Assembly: GCA_017654935.2 (NCBI GenBank)
Contig: CM065697.1
Span: 44,578,567-44,642,566, forward strand
Source: Phymorhynchus buccinoides
Lineage: Eukaryota; Mollusca; Gastropoda; Neogastropoda; Raphitomidae
Direction of reading: 5' to 3'
DNA: 64,000 nt
The notes under the pieces are model-generated. The model did no database searches. It saw only the letters and a program-made list of their open reading frames with translations, and was not told where the DNA came from. The translations under genes were made by a program, and so were the position numbers. This document shows positions 35,620-51,650 of this stretch, in pieces (the first letter of the stretch is position 1; the number at the start of each line of letters is the position of its first letter).

Positions 35620-36235
35620 TTTTTTTATAGCTAGTCACAAGTTGTTTTTTTAACATTCTTGATTTCTAGACAAGAATGCCATTAGTTTTTAGTCTGGTAA
35701 CCTTGGTCGGCTATTGGGTCCACTTTTACGGCAGCAAGGGAGATCATTTGACGACAGAAAAGAGCAAGACAAGCTTGCCCTCTCCGTCGACAGATTATCT
35801 TCTCTTAATTCATTCAACACTGGCTGATTGCATCCTTTCACAACCGTTCAACACGAGAGCACGCTATGGCGTACATCGTGTTTAAACATTCACACTTCAC
35901 AACTCGGCGAACCCATGCAACCCTAACTGGTATAAAAGCATTCCTCTACGGTCCCTTAATAGTTTTCAACTAATGAAATGACTTCTAATCTATGTTAAGG
36001 ATGGTAATGAATGAAAACAAGTCACTACCCCTGTTTGTCATGTTTTTTGGCAAAACGTCATTAATCGGCTAGTAATAAAAATTTTACTTTGGAACTTTAA
36101 CAGACGTTAGCTTTTATTATTATAAATGATGCCACAAATTTTCAACACTGTACAGTTAAGCATTCTTTTTAAAATAATGTCTATGCAATGATGCAAACCT
36201 GCCTAGTGTGGAAGTTGTGCGAGACAAAAAGTCTG
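35620..36235. other. Unassigned intergenic stretch
   Basis: No recognised repeat or exon. The frame at 35676-35885 is ordinary for its length. Confidence 0.35.
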
Positions 36236-36239
36236 TCCG

Positions 36240-37130
36240 TTGTTAATAAAACGCAACGATGCCCCACATGGCCGAAAGGCCAAAGAGGGCGTAAAACATT
36301 ATTTCCTTAATAAAACGCAACACATGTCCCATATGTGCCTACCCGGGTCGAGAGGACGTAAAACACCAAAATTCATTCAATAAAACGCAACATCCCCAAG
36401 TAAAATCTCAATGCCGCACAAGGCCGAAAGGCCGAAGAGGGCGTAAAGCATTATTTTCTCAATAAAACGCAACAATGTAAAATATTTAATTGTGGCGGTA
36501 CCATAGCCGATGAGGTTTAACTGAGGCGTGGTTACCACTACACCTATCTATATTGTTAATAACTCATGACTTTACTGGTGTTGCACTGCCTCCGGGCATT
36601 GCACCCAGTATTGTTCCCAACATCTTTGTATTTACAAATGTCCCATATGTGTCTATGACCGAGAGGACGTAAAACATCATTTTCACCAATAAAACGCAAC
36701 AAAATCATGTGGCGGTACCATAGCCGATGAGGTTTAACCGAGGCGTGGTTACCGCTACACCTATCTGTATTGTTAAAAAATCGGGACTTTACTGGTTTCG
36801 CACTGCCTCCGGGCATTGCCTCCAGTATCGTTCCCACCATCTTTGTATCTACAAATGTCCCATATGTGTCTGTTCCAGACCAAGAGGACGTAAAACACCA
36901 TTTTTGTTCTTCTCTTTTCAATAAAACGCCATTTTTCATTCAATATACTTATTATATCTGTATTGTTAACATTTCGGGACTCTACTGGTGTTGCACTGCC
37001 TCCGGGCATTGCCTCCAGGATCATTCCCACCATCATTACATCTACTGATGTCCCATATGTGTCTGTTCCAGACCTGATGACGTTGAACAGAATGTTTCTT
37101 CTTTCTTCCATTTGCAGAATATTCAGTCTA
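36240..37130 (+). mobile_element. Cluster of SINE copies ending in GAGGACGTAAAAC / AATAAAACGC
   Basis: Three longer copies (about 36490-36690, 36712-36935, 36950-37130) share CCATAGCCGATGAGGTTTAA, CTGCCTCCGGGCATTGC and ATGTCCCATATGTGTCTG, then GAGAGGACGTAAAAC. Short tail-only units lie at 36240-36480. Another copy is at 58879-59075, inserted in pogo-like repeats, and a reverse copy at 17170-17315. No tRNA head is visible. Confidence 0.7.
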
Positions 37131-37164
37131 CGTTCACCAATATTGCCCCCACTCCCCTTTCCAA

Positions 37165-37391
37165 GAGCCTCAGGGCTCCCAGGGACCCCCATTTGGGGGT
37201 CCATGAAGCACTAACATTCTAAAGGACCCTTTAAAAGAATGTGCAGGGGGTCCCAGGGATGCACTAGAAACCTTTTGAGCATTCGCAATGCCACTGGGAC
37301 CCTCTATCCCGCCTCTAGGACCCTCTATGCTGTAAGTGAAGGAGTCCCTGGGACCCCTTGTTTTGGGGAATGATTGGGAGCCCTGAGCCTC
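37165..37391. mobile_element. CAGGGCTCCC MITE, complete
   Basis: CAGGGCTCCCAGGGACCCCC at the left (37171) and GATTGGGAGCCCTG at the right (37385). GAGCCTC flanks on both sides (37165-37171 and 37385-37391), overlapping the terminal base, indicate a 7-8-bp target duplication. Its interior holds GGGACCCTCTATCCCGCCTC and TAGGACCCTCTAT, the founder motif of the 20459-22415 satellite. Confidence 0.82.
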
Positions 37392-38099
37392 CCCCCATTC
37401 CCTCAATAAATGTTTTCTCTCTTGTTTGTTGAATTATTACTCCGCTCTCATATTTTTCTCTGAAATCAGTGAAATCACTAGACCAGGAGGAGACATGTGA
37501 TGGACTATGTTTCTTCATCCTGAAGCTTCCCTGAAATCACCAAACTCACTGAACGGTAGGAGCCTAACGAAATCAGTTTCCCATTCTGTAATTTCCGTCA
37601 AAAGTAAACTGACTGAAGAGAGGGAGGAGCCTTGTGACAAAAGTTTTTGTTATTTCTCCTGTTTCTTCTCCCTTCTGAAATTCCACTGAAATCACCATAC
37701 TTCACTCAAAGGGGGAAATGTTCATGTCCTCACAGCCAACCAATAATGTAAGTGTGGAGGAGTACATTTTGACCACACTTTTCAATGCCCAGTGTTGATC
37801 ATTTACGCATTGGACTGTAGAGGGGAAGTATTGTTGTTGTTTTTTGATCATGTTGGTTTGTTGCTCCTTTTGTTGTCTGCTTTTTGCTCCTTTTGCTATA
37901 TTTGCTGTTTGCTGTTTTCTTGTTTGTCTGTGCTGATAAAGGCGCATTCGCCGAAATATCCAGTAGTTTTGTTTTGTCTCTTGTGAATAAAATAACGTCA
38001 CTTTACACTTGTCGTGTAGTTGTTTGTTTGTTGTATTTTCCAGTGACGTTGCAGTCTGTTTCAGGGTTTTTTCAATGCTAAATTTTCACAGAAAAAATC
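37392..38099. other. Downstream flank of RBPJ, possible Penelope-like 3' remnant
   Basis: GATAAAGGCGCATTCGCCGAAATATCC near 37935-37965 followed by an AATAAAATAACG end is like the GAAGGC...CCGAAATAT phrase found after some Penelope-type and LINE ORFs. The rest is unassigned. Confidence 0.3.
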
Positions 38100-38560
38100 T
38101 GCTAGAGTTGGAACGAACGTTTCTATCAGCAGCTAAAACATTCTGTCCCTTCAAACACGATTGACAGAAAAGCGTGTGGGAACCCCAGCGCATCCTAACC
38201 AACGTTTCTATCAGCAGCTAAATCATTCTGTCCCCTCAAACACGATAGACAGAAAAGCGTGTAGGTGCCCCAGCGCGTCCTAACCAACGTTTCTATCAGC
38301 AGCTAAATCATTCTGTCCCCTCAAACACGATAGACAGAAAAGCGTGTGGGAACCCCAGCGCGTCCTAACCAACATTTCTAGCAGCAGCTAAATCATTCTG
38401 TCCCCTCAAACACGATAGACAGAAAAGTGTGTAGGTGCCCCAGCGCGTCCTAACCAACGTTTCTATCAGCAGCTAAATCATTCTGTCCCCTCAAACACGA
38501 TAGACAGAAAAGCGTGTGGGAACCCCAGCGCGTCCTAACCAACGTTTCTATCAGCAGCAG
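38100..38560. repeat. 85-bp tandem array in the RBPJ 3' UTR
   Basis: Five full units and one partial (starts at about 38115, 38200, 38285, 38370, 38455 and 38540), each with ACGTTTCTATCAGCAGCTAA, TCTGTCCCCTCAAACACGAT and AGACAGAAAAGCGTGTGGG. On the coding (minus) strand they start about 30 bases after the stop codon. Part of the unit (AGCAGC..TCTGTCCCCTCA) resembles the sequence right after the stop (AGCAGCAGTGTGTCCCCTCA). Confidence 0.92.
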
Positions 38561-38587
38561 TGTGTCCCCTCAGCCGCCCGATGGCCA

Positions 38588-39260
<673 letters not shown>

Positions 39261-39285
39261 TTAATACAGTGGAACCTCCCTCATA

Positions 39286-39335
39286 GCATAGCATAGCATA
39301 GCATAGCATAGCATAGCATAGCATAGCATAGATGT
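39286..39335. repeat. (GCATA)n pentanucleotide repeat
   Basis: About nine copies of CATAG in RBPJ intron 10. Confidence 0.95.
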
Positions 39336-39504
39336 TACTATACAGGGGTTCTCCTGGGAAATTTCAAAATCCTGCAAGGCAGGGGTCCAGGGGCCGCCCA
39401 GTTAACACCTCGACTTAAACAATCCTAAAAATATAAAGTTCCTGATAAAGGCATGTCAATATTTATCTGTATTTCTTTCTTTTATATTCTACACAAAATG
39501 TTTA

Positions 39505-40263
39505 TACAGTGAAACCCGTTTAGTACGAATTCCAGGGGAGAGGGCCAATTTACTCGTTGTAAGCATTGCTCATTCAAACCATTTTATCGATTTTGGCAAC
39601 CCTGACGAACCTATCAATCGCTCCTCACATCTACTGTGATGTACGTGCTGGTAAAGTGTGAAAAAGACAGAAAAACGGAAACAACACACTTACCCAACAG
39701 AGCATGGTTGTAAGCCCAGTATCCTGTATCCATAGGGTTTTTAATGCCGATTACAAACACTTTAAAACAGTTTATTAACACACAATAACATCAAAAACAT
39801 AAAATCCACACACGCGCTTTAAGAGAAAGTTGAAATTTCCCGGAAGTCACAAGATCAGTGCGCAAAGAGCGAGTCCAGTGTCGTCTGCTTGCGCTGCAGA
39901 CACCCAAGTTGTTATATCGGCCAATCAGAATGCCGCTTACATATCGAGGGGTCAGTCAAGATGGCGATGTTGTTGTCAGTGTGTTCTCGTTCTAGCCAGG
40001 TAGTTGTGCAAGAAAGCTTGACTTTGGGATGGCGGTGTGGTTGTAAGTGCGTTCTCGTTCTAACCATGTAGTTTTTGCATAAAAGCTTGACTTTGGGAGT
40101 CAATAAATTGTACGTTATATGCAAGTTGCTCGTTGTAGCGAGCTCGTTGTATGCAGAATTATTTAACAAGGAAAAAGAAGGCTTGTGGTCGGGAATTTTG
40201 AAACCACTCGTTAAACACGGGCTCTCGTTTAAACCGTACTCGTACTAAATGGGTTTCCCTGTA
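39505..40263. mobile_element. pogo-like 755-bp element
   Basis: CAGTGAAACCCGTTTAGTAC at 39507 and its complement ACTAAATGGGTTTCCCTG ending at 40261, with TA on both edges. A one-ended fragment is at 47372-47415. No transposase frame remains. Confidence 0.8.
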
Positions 40264-40439
40264 AATATGAAATTTTTTGCTTTTCAAATTAGCATAATCC
40301 GGCGACACCGGCTTCAGACAATTAAAAAATCCTGCATTTCAGGACATCCTGAAAGCAGGAGCATCCATGCAGCATAGGCTATTTTGTTTGAGCCTTTTGC
40401 CCTCTAATATGTTTTTGATTTTTGTTAGGTTAGGCTTCA

Positions 40440-40810
40440 TTCACTGATGACTACTAAGGCATCTGCGTTTTATTCATTTAAATCTATTAATACATTTAGT
40501 TTTGGAAAAACTTGTCTATGATATTTTTGAACAGATTTAATGACTTTGCATTAACTGCTTCACTAGGAAGGTTATTCCATGCATTTATTACTCTGTTAGT
40601 AAAAAAAGGTTTTGTGCTAGTCTGGTGTTAGTATCTTTTTTGCATAATTTGAAATTATTATGGCCACGGGTTCTATAGTAGGCTGTTAGTAGTAGAATCG
40701 TATAAATGGTGACATATCTTATAAACTTCAATCATATCACCCCTGAGTCTTCCATACTCTAGGCTAGGCATCTGTAGATAAATAAGCCTTTCCTCATAGG
40801 TCATATAATT
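40440..40810 (-). pseudogene. LINE ORF2 C-terminal fragment (CR1/L2-like)
   Basis: The minus strand reads MTYEERLIYLQMPSLEYGRL, RGDMIEVYKI, then after stops and shifts KPFFTNRVINAWNNLPSEAV and NAKSLNLFKNIIDKFF. YEERL..L.L.SLE.RR.RGD...VYK is the conserved block after the polymerase domain of CR1/L2/Jockey elements. It lies antisense-free, on the same strand as RBPJ, inside intron 10. Confidence 0.82.
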
Positions 40811-41005
40811 TGTACCAACAATCTTTAAGACCTCCCATTATAAGACTCCCTCCCATACAAGACCTACTTCTCTAAGACATTGCCCTTCTTTTTAAGTATT
40901 AAAATTACCTCCCTTATATGACCTCATTTGGGATAATTTTTGAAGGTCTTATAATGGAGGTTCCACTGTATTAAAATTACCTCCCTTAGACAACTCCCTC
41001 CTGTT
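40810..41005. mobile_element. pogo-like MITE remnants
   Basis: GACCTCCCATTATAAGACTC, AAGACATTGCCCTTC and GGTCTTATAATGGAGGTTCC with CACTGTA at about 40973. Confidence 0.65.
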
Positions 41006-41215
41006 TAACCCTTTCATTGCCACTGTCGCCTCTTGGCACCACAATGATGAACACCCATGTCACTGAAAGGCATCAAATGGGGGTCTGTTAACCAATGACC
41101 TTATGTTCTTAATTTTGGGAGGTGAGGATAGGCCCTATTTTATGCATGCCACATAGGAATCCCAAATATCTGCAGATGAAAACTTTTCTATACCCAGATA
41201 AGTTTAACTCAATGG
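41006..41215. mobile_element. TTAA family 1 MITE, right end lost
   Basis: TTAACCCTTTCATTGCCACT and the family interior up to CCCAGATAAGTTTAACTC, then unrelated sequence. Confidence 0.7.
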
Positions 41216-41820
41216 CGATGTGCCGAAGCCATAGCTATTTTAAGACTTCCAAAATGTCCGGAAAAATCGGTCGTAAATTGGAGGGGTCGTATGACGGAGG
41301 TTTTCACTGGCAGCCGTAGAAAGAAAAAGTTCAGCACAGTTCATACTCTCTTCTTCATGCACACATACAATGACATATTAAAACTGGATTTGGGTCTTTC
41401 CAACTCCATAGGATTGTGCAATCGATGTATTACAGTTTCACTTCGCCAACTTCTTTTAATCACCTCCACTCTCGTCCAAAGTCAGTGGTTTTCTTTTTCA
41501 AAGTCAGTGGTTTTCGTGCTTTTCCTACGCTCTCTGCCATCTTTTCTACAACAAGGGAAGCGACTCCGCTTTCAGGCCCTTGGCCGTGGTTGTTTCCCTT
41601 TGCTCGAAGTCTATGCAGACGACAACAACGGTCGTAAAAACCACAAAATGGTGGTCGTAAGTCGCGTTTTAGAGGAAGTCGTTTAAGAGAGGTCGTTTAC
41701 ATAGTAAAATGCATCCGTGCCAACAAATCCGGTCTCATATGAGAGGTGGTCGCTTAACAGAAAATGGCTTGGAGTGCCGCTAGCTTGTGGTTGAAATAGG
41801 GGTTTGTCTGTACCATATTT
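41216..41820. other. RBPJ intron 10, unassigned part
   Basis: GTCGTAAATTGGAGGGGTCG and GTCGTAAGTCGCGTTTTAGA suggest a diverged relative of the pogo-like family. No exon recognised. Confidence 0.35.
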
Positions 41821-42246
41821 ATCACATTATTGTCAAATATGTGTACCATAAAAACTGGACTATAAGCCGCACCTGCATATAAGCCGCATCCCTTAAATGA
41901 ACAAAATAGTAGATATTTATTCACATAAAAGCTGCACCAGTTTATAAGCCGCAGAGAAAATTGTAATGTGCACAAACCAACACAAATATAGAAATTCTCC
42001 TATCAGAACATGAGTATTTAATGTCCTCAGACACTTTAAACATGAGATTTGAATCTATTGATTACCAAAACCAGTTTTGAGTCTAAAGAAGCTCAAAATA
42101 GGCTGAACAATGTGGCCAGAAACAGATTCAATCATACTGATAAATGTAGAATGGAAAAAAATCCACAGATAAGCCGCGTCAGTCTATAAGCCGCATGGGC
42201 CAAAGTTGAGGAAAAAAGTAGCGGCTTATAGTCCGCATTTTACGGA
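41820..42246. mobile_element. MITE with 'GACTATAAGCCGCA' ends
   Basis: AAACTGGACTATAAGCCGCA at the left, GGCTTATAGTCCGCATTTTA at the right, and internal TAAGCCGCATC repeats. A relative of the ACGGACTATAAG family. Confidence 0.65.
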
Positions 42247-42527
42247 ATGTCAAAAGCATCATCCATTTAAATTTACACACACACACACACACAGAGCGCA
42301 CCAATTTCCTGAATCAGGCAATACAGTTCTAAATGATATATTTTTTTCACCATTTCACCATATTTTTGTCCCATGTACCATATTTATATATAATTTGTTT
42401 TACATCCCCCCGATCAATAAAGATACATATGGGACATAACCATATTTATCCTATTCTTGTCAAATATGTGTACAAAATATGGTGAAATCTTAAGGGTAAA
42501 CAGGTCTGCTCTACCCCCCCCTTCCCT

Positions 42528-43617
<1,090 letters not shown>

Positions 43618-43879
43618 CTACTCCGAAATCGGAATGTGTCGGCTGTACACATACATAAAAACGCATCAAAACAGCACGTAACTACATAAAAACGCATCAA
43701 AACAGCACGTAACTGAATAGTTTTTATATATAGCCTTGGGGTTCGGACCCATGATTTGAGCGCGCGCGATCATGTGCACACGCGCGCACAGAAAAATTCA
43801 TGACAACTGTGTTATAGACCATTCAAGAAATGTGAAAAAAACTCCATTAAAATACATGCAAAACTTCGCGAGACGGGCC

Positions 43880-45062
<1,183 letters not shown>

Positions 45063-45343
45063 CTACAGACGACGAAGGAAAGAAATGAACAAAGTTTTGA
45101 CACGACGGAAAGCTGCATAGAGCTAGTATTGCCAGAAGCTAACATCATTAACAGGTGTTGTGCTGAGCAATGCAATTAATTAGATAAATGTTCAAGCTCA
45201 AGTTCAAGCATACTTTAATATTTCCAAAAGAGAAATACAACATAGCTGAAAGAACATGGATTAAACGTGTGAAACGAAATTATACCAACCAAATAATTAT
45301 CATTAAAATTCATTACATCAACTTAGAAATGTGCACATTTAAA

Positions 45344-45817
<474 letters not shown>

Positions 45818-46312
45818 TCATGGCTTCATGGGTGCAACTCCCCAAAATGAAAAAAATCCCAGAAAGCCAAGGGTCCAGGGGCCGCCCAGGGCCCCGGCGG
45901 GGTACAGGGGCAGAGCCCCGTTGGGCGATTCAGGGGGGCAACGTAAGAGAGAGAGATAACGAGACAGACAGACAAGACAGTTCCAATGATGGACAAAGAC
46001 AGTTTGAGTCCGATAAGCCTCGTAAAATGATTACATTGCCTTTGAAAACAATATGGCATCACCATGCTGCTTTCAAGATTCCCCGAGAGAGACTTCCAGG
46101 ATAGAACCAAGTTCAAAACGCCCCAAATCGCTTGTGGTCGGTCGATGTTTTGTGTGTGGATGAATTAAAAACAAGTGAAGTTCACTTTCTGGTAAAATTA
46201 ATTTTGCAAAGCCAGGCGCCCCTCTTTGAAGTAAATAAAGAGAGCGAGAAACATCGAGCCCACAGCGTCTGTCTTCAATTATGAGACTGCTGCACTCACT
46301 GTTACAGTTGCT

Positions 46313-46967
<655 letters not shown>

Positions 46968-47058
46968 CTACAAAACACATGGTAGAAAGCACAGAGGTGG
47001 AAAAAATCATTGCACATTTCATGCAAAACTGAGTCTTGGCATCTTTGTCAGTCTGTTA

Positions 47059-47370
47059 ATCCCTTCCCCCGTGGGGATACCGGGGGTCTTTCGTACAAAT
47101 AGTTCCCCACCTTCTGGAAATTCTGTGCTTGTAACTTTCTCTAATTCTGTCACTCTCTTTGACTCTGCCTTTTCCCTTTGCTTACTGGTCATCTGCTATC
47201 TTTCTATCTTACTTGGTCCATTCTCCTGCCTTTTTTTTCTATAAATTCTTACAAAGATTTCTTCCGCCGAAGTCGGACATGCTGGGGCCTATTTCTTAGT
47301 TAGGCGCATAACGGCAGCATGACGCATCTACACTCATATGACAGGAAACTGAGCGAATGAAGAAGAAGAC
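47059..47370 (+). mobile_element. SINE-like repeat type A, intron 5
   Basis: CCCCGTGGGGATACCGGGGG start, CTTTGACTCTGCCTTTTCCC, CGGCAGCATGACGCATCTAC and a GAAGAAGAAG tail. It is followed at 47372 by a fragment of the pogo-like element end. Confidence 0.72.
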
Positions 47371-47651
47371 TACAGGGAAACCCATTTAGTACGAGTACGG
47401 TTTAAACGAGAGCCAGTTTGTTTTTTTCTTCAGGCTAGTGAAAATGTTTAAGTTACTCGCCCGGAGGTCTAGTGAATTTCTTAAAGTTTGGCCAGCCCTG
47501 ATGGTAGTTTAGAAAACATACATAACACTGTGCAGGGAAAGAACAAAACAACGACCCAAAACAAAACCCACAATGCTTACTTCACAACATGCCGCAAAGC
47601 AATGGCTTGATTTGCTACACGCTCATATTCATAGGAGTTACTAAGCTAGCG

Positions 47652-47985
47652 CATTTCTTCTTCTTCTTCTGCGTTCCCAGGCCATATGGCCATAATGGGT
47701 AAGGTACATACATGTCCATTTTTCACTGGTCTCCCCGCTGCGTACAGCCGACACATTCCGATTTCGGAGCTTCTCAAAGGAGAAAAATTATTTGGAAGAT
47801 TTTTTTTTTTAAAGGCAGGAGAATGGACCAATAAGTCAGAAAGGTAGTAGATGATAGAAAGCAAAGGGAAAAGGCAGAGTCAAAGAGAGTGGCAGATTTG
47901 AGGAAGTTACAAGCACAGAATTTCCAGAAGGTTGGGGAACTATTTTTACAAAACACCCCCCGGTACCCCCACGGGGAGTTAAGCT
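47652..47985 (-). mobile_element. SINE-like repeat type B, reverse, intron 5
   Basis: Starts at the left with CTTCTTCTTCTTCTGC (the GAA tail reversed), CAGGCCATATGGCCATAATG, and ends CCCCCGGTACCCCCACGGGG. Confidence 0.72.
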
Positions 47986-48012
47986 CATAGTGCGAAGACT
48001 TGATCTTTTAAT

Positions 48013-48236
48013 TTAACCCCTTCCCTGCCCCGGTCCCCGTGTCTACTAGGGATGTGTGAAGTCATAACTTTTTATGTCATAGCCCCGCAATGATGGTTTT
48101 TGGTTTAGACAAGTCAGGAAAGATATATACTATCTCTAGACCATTTTCTTAGATTGAGTCTAACAGGTCTCTTTTGAATTTTATAATAAGAAAACTGATA
48201 ATTTACCAGTTTTCCCTCTGGCAGTGAAGGGGTTAA
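48013..48236. mobile_element. TTAA-flanked MITE, intron 5
   Basis: TTAACCCCTTCCCTGCCCCG at the left and CTGGCAGTGAAGGGGTTAA at the right with TTAA on both edges. The ends relate it to family 3. Confidence 0.75.
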
Positions 48237-48419
48237 AACTATTGTTTTCTATTTATTCATTTTAGTACTTTCTTCCTTCCTCCCTCCTCCCTCTCTTTCT
48301 TATCCCTCTATTCCCCCCCCCAACTCGCTTTCTTGTGGGGGGGGTTTCTATTCCTTAGGAGGGCTTGGAAATAACAACATTTGTTTGCTGCAAAAGACAG
48401 CTCCTTATCATTCCCTCTC

Positions 48420-49690
48420 TCTCCCGCTCTCTTTATCTCTCAGATTTACAATCAGTGTTTTTCAGGGATTTGCTTTTTTCTTAGAAGGCTTAAGGAAATA
48501 ACTTAGATCTGTGTACTGCGAAAGACTGCACCATATCATGGCTCCCTCTCACTGTCTCTTCATCTCTCTCTCTTTCATTCACTCTCTTTATCTCTCAGAT
48601 TTACAATCAGCGTTTTTCAGGGATTTGCTTTTTTCTTAGAAGGCTTAAGGAAATAACTTAGATCTGTGTACTGCGAAAGACTGCACCATATCATGGCTCC
48701 CTCTCACTGTACCTCTCTCTTTCACTCAATCAACCTTCTTGGAAATAACTTTGTTTGCTGCGAAAGACTGCACCATATCCTGGCTCCCTCTCACTGTACC
48801 TTTCTTTCACTCAATCAACCTTCTTGGAAATAACTTTGTTTGCTGCGAAAGACTGCACCATATCCTGGCTCCCTCTCACTGTACCTCTCTCTTTCACTCA
48901 ATCAACCTTCTTGGAAATAACTTTGTTTGCTGCGAAAGACTGCACCATATCCTGGCTCCCTCTCACTGTACCTCTCTCTTTCACTCAATCAACCTTCTTG
49001 GAAATAACTTTGTTTGCTGCGAAAGACTGCACCATATCCTGGCTCCCTCTCACTGTACCTCTCTCTTTCACTCAATCAACCTTCTTGGAAATAACTTTGT
49101 TTGCTGCGAAAGACTGCACCATATCCTGGCTCCCTCTCACTGTACCTCTCTCTTTCACTCAATCAACCTTCTTGGAAATAACTTTGTTTGCTGCAAAAGA
49201 CAGCGACATCCCGGCTCCCTCTCACTCAGACTTACAATCAGCGTTCATGGAAATAACTTAGATCTGTGTACTGCGACAGGCCGCAACATCCTGGCTCCCT
49301 GTCTCTGTATCTCTCTCTTTCACTCAGACTTACAATCAATGTTCTTGGAAATAACTTAGATCTGTTTGCTGCGAAAGACAGTGACATCCTGGCTCCCTCT
49401 CTCTCTCTCACTCAAACTTACAATCAACGTTCTTGGAAATAACTTTCTGTTTGCTGCAAAAGACAGCGACATCCCAGCTCCCTCTCACGACTTACAATCA
49501 GCGTTCTTGGAAATAACTTAGATCTGTTTGCTGTGAAATATAGCGACATCCTGGCTACCTCTCTCTGTATCTCTCTTTCACTCAGATTTAATATCAACGT
49601 TCTTGGAAATAACTTAGATCTGCTTGCTGTGAAAGACAGCGACATCCTGGTTACCTTTCTTTTTCTCTCTCTCTCTCTCTCTAACATAGG
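48420..49690 (-). repeat. Ladder of degenerate exon-5 3'-end copies (~95-bp units)
   Basis: Plus-strand units read (in order) a CACTCAGA-TTACAATCAGCG edge, TTCTTGGAAATAACTTAGAT, CTGCGAAAGACAGCGACATC and CTGGCTCCCTCTC. The true exon 5 edge reads CTTACGATCGGCG, TTTTTTCTTGGAGGGCTTGG, GCTTGCTTTGGAACACCCCG, ATGTCTTGGCTGCCC in the same order. The unit at 48595-48700 also keeps TTTTTCAGGGA. About 13 units; five at 48740-49200 are nearly identical to each other. The 206- and 168-codon plus-strand frames are artefacts of this array. Confidence 0.8.
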
Positions 49691-49929
49691 CTAATTAGTG
49701 TATTATATTGTATCATGGATCATGAGCGTATTTGCACCTGTGTGTTCGCACACACCACAAGAGACTATCACTATGTATGCATGTTTTGGCATAAATATAG
49801 GGTATACTGTATGTTTTTGTGTGTGCAAGTACGTGAATGAGCTGTTCATTTGAGCTTGAATTTTTTTCTTATGTTCTTACAATTTACTGTGAACATGCCT
49901 GTTATTTTCTATTCTTTTTATGCATTTTA

Positions 49930-50235
<306 letters not shown>

Positions 50236-50310
50236 CTACGTAAAAAAATTTTAATAAAAAAAATCAGTTATTTTCTGTACAATTCAAATTGGGATAAACA
50301 ATAAAGATCT

Positions 50311-50490
50311 GCTGTATTTTACGGGACTACAAGGCACACCTGATTATCAGGCGCACCCCACCAAATTTGACACAAAACTGAATTTTGTTATTATAGTTTC
50401 TTACTATATTATCAGTCACATTATAATAAGGTGCAGGGGTCTCAGTCTAGGAAAAAAGTATCGCCTTATAGTCCATAAAATATGATACAT
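50311..50490. mobile_element. Palindromic 'ACGGACTATAAG' MITE, intron 4
   Basis: TGTATTTTACGGGACTACAA at the left and CTTATAGTCCATAAAATATG at the right. It sits between exon 5 and the first of its upstream copies. A C tract follows at 50492-50510. Confidence 0.7.
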
Positions 50491-50510
50491 CTCCCCCCCC
50501 CCCCCCCCCC

Positions 50511-51212
50511 TCCACACAAGTTGTGACAACCCATCTTCACTGACAGCATGAAGAGCTTCGGCTTGCCCGTGTCCGGAACGAACAGCTTCTTGGTCGCGCA
50601 GTAGCTCTACACAAAAAAACCCAAACAAACAGTATTTTCTGCTCTATTCAGGTTGGGGTAACGATCTTCAATGGCTGCCCCCCACCCACCACCCACCCTA
50701 GAACACCTTCACTAACAGCATGAAATACACTTGTCTGTGTCTGAAACAAACAGCGTCTTGTCTAGTAGTGTGGCTCTACAACAAAAAGTATTCTCTAAAA
50801 ATTCCGCAAAGAAGTATTTTAAAGATGCATCCACACTTGTGGTTTTGCATGCTATAATCAGAATTAACGATTTTGAGCAAAAGTTTAAAAAAAAGAGTGC
50901 TTGCGCTTTCCCCTGTCCAAAATGAACAGCATCTTGGCTGTACAGTAGGCCTAGCTCTACAAGAAGAAAAACAACAATCGACATTTGCATTTCCTTAAGC
51001 ATGACAGCATGAAGTGCGTCCGCTTGTCTGCGTCTGAAATGAACAGTCTTAGACGCACAGTAATCTCTACAGCAAAAAATCATTAGTATTTTCTGCACTG
51101 AAATTCAAATTGGGATAAACTTTAAAGATCTACAATGCCCCCCCCCCCCCCCCCCCAAACCATTTTAATCGTGCTTATGAAGCGAACAGCGTCTTGGCCG
51201 CGCAGTAGCAGC
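50511..51212 (-). repeat. Degenerate copies of exon-5 5' end plus splice acceptor
   Basis: Five copies at about 50525-50660, 50698-50800, 50905-50960, 51003-51130 and 51175-51212. Each carries versions of the exon start (minus strand AGCTACTGCGCGACCAAGAA in the first) preceded by GTAG as in the true acceptor. Most also keep the upstream intron phrase (plus strand AAATTGGGATAAAC near 51108-51121, as at 50290). They lack the exon's 3' half. Confidence 0.87.
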
Positions 51213-51364
51213 ACTGCATGGAATATTCAGGCATCAGAATGGTCTGAAGTCCAATGCTTTGAAAACCGCGCTACAAGGGCCGTCAAGGCCCCAGACAGTT
51301 GAGGAACAACACCAAAATCAGTTCCCAACATGACCCAAAACATTTAGTGCAGTGATAAATCAAT

Positions 51365-51615
51365 TTAACCCTTTCGCCGCCAGCCATTTTTCAGCCAAAA
51401 TATACCATTAAACTTAACTGAGTAAAGAAAGAAAAAATCTGCAATATTGTGAATGCCTCTGTGACATGCATAACATTAGACCTATCCTTACCTCCCAACA
51501 TTACGAAAATAGGGTCTTCGGAAAACAAACCCTGATTTGATGCCTTTTACTTTTAGTGACATGGGTGTTAAAACATTGTGGTGCATAAATGCGACATCGA
51601 CGGTGAAAGGGTTAA
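51365..51615. mobile_element. TTAA family 1 MITE, reverse, intron 4
   Basis: TTAACCCTTTCGCCGCCAGC ... GACGGTGAAAGGGTTAA. Confidence 0.82.
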
Positions 51616-51650
51616 ATGCTATCTAACAGGAAAAAAGGCAACACTCAAAA

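Noticed and set aside
35676..35885. Single-exon gene of 69 codons
   Set aside because: No homology, no unusual codon pattern and no context; such length is expected by chance.
48739..49359. 206- and 168-codon frames with a repeating 30-residue unit, like a novel repeat protein
   Set aside because: They are antisense to degenerate exon-5 copies in RBPJ intron 5.
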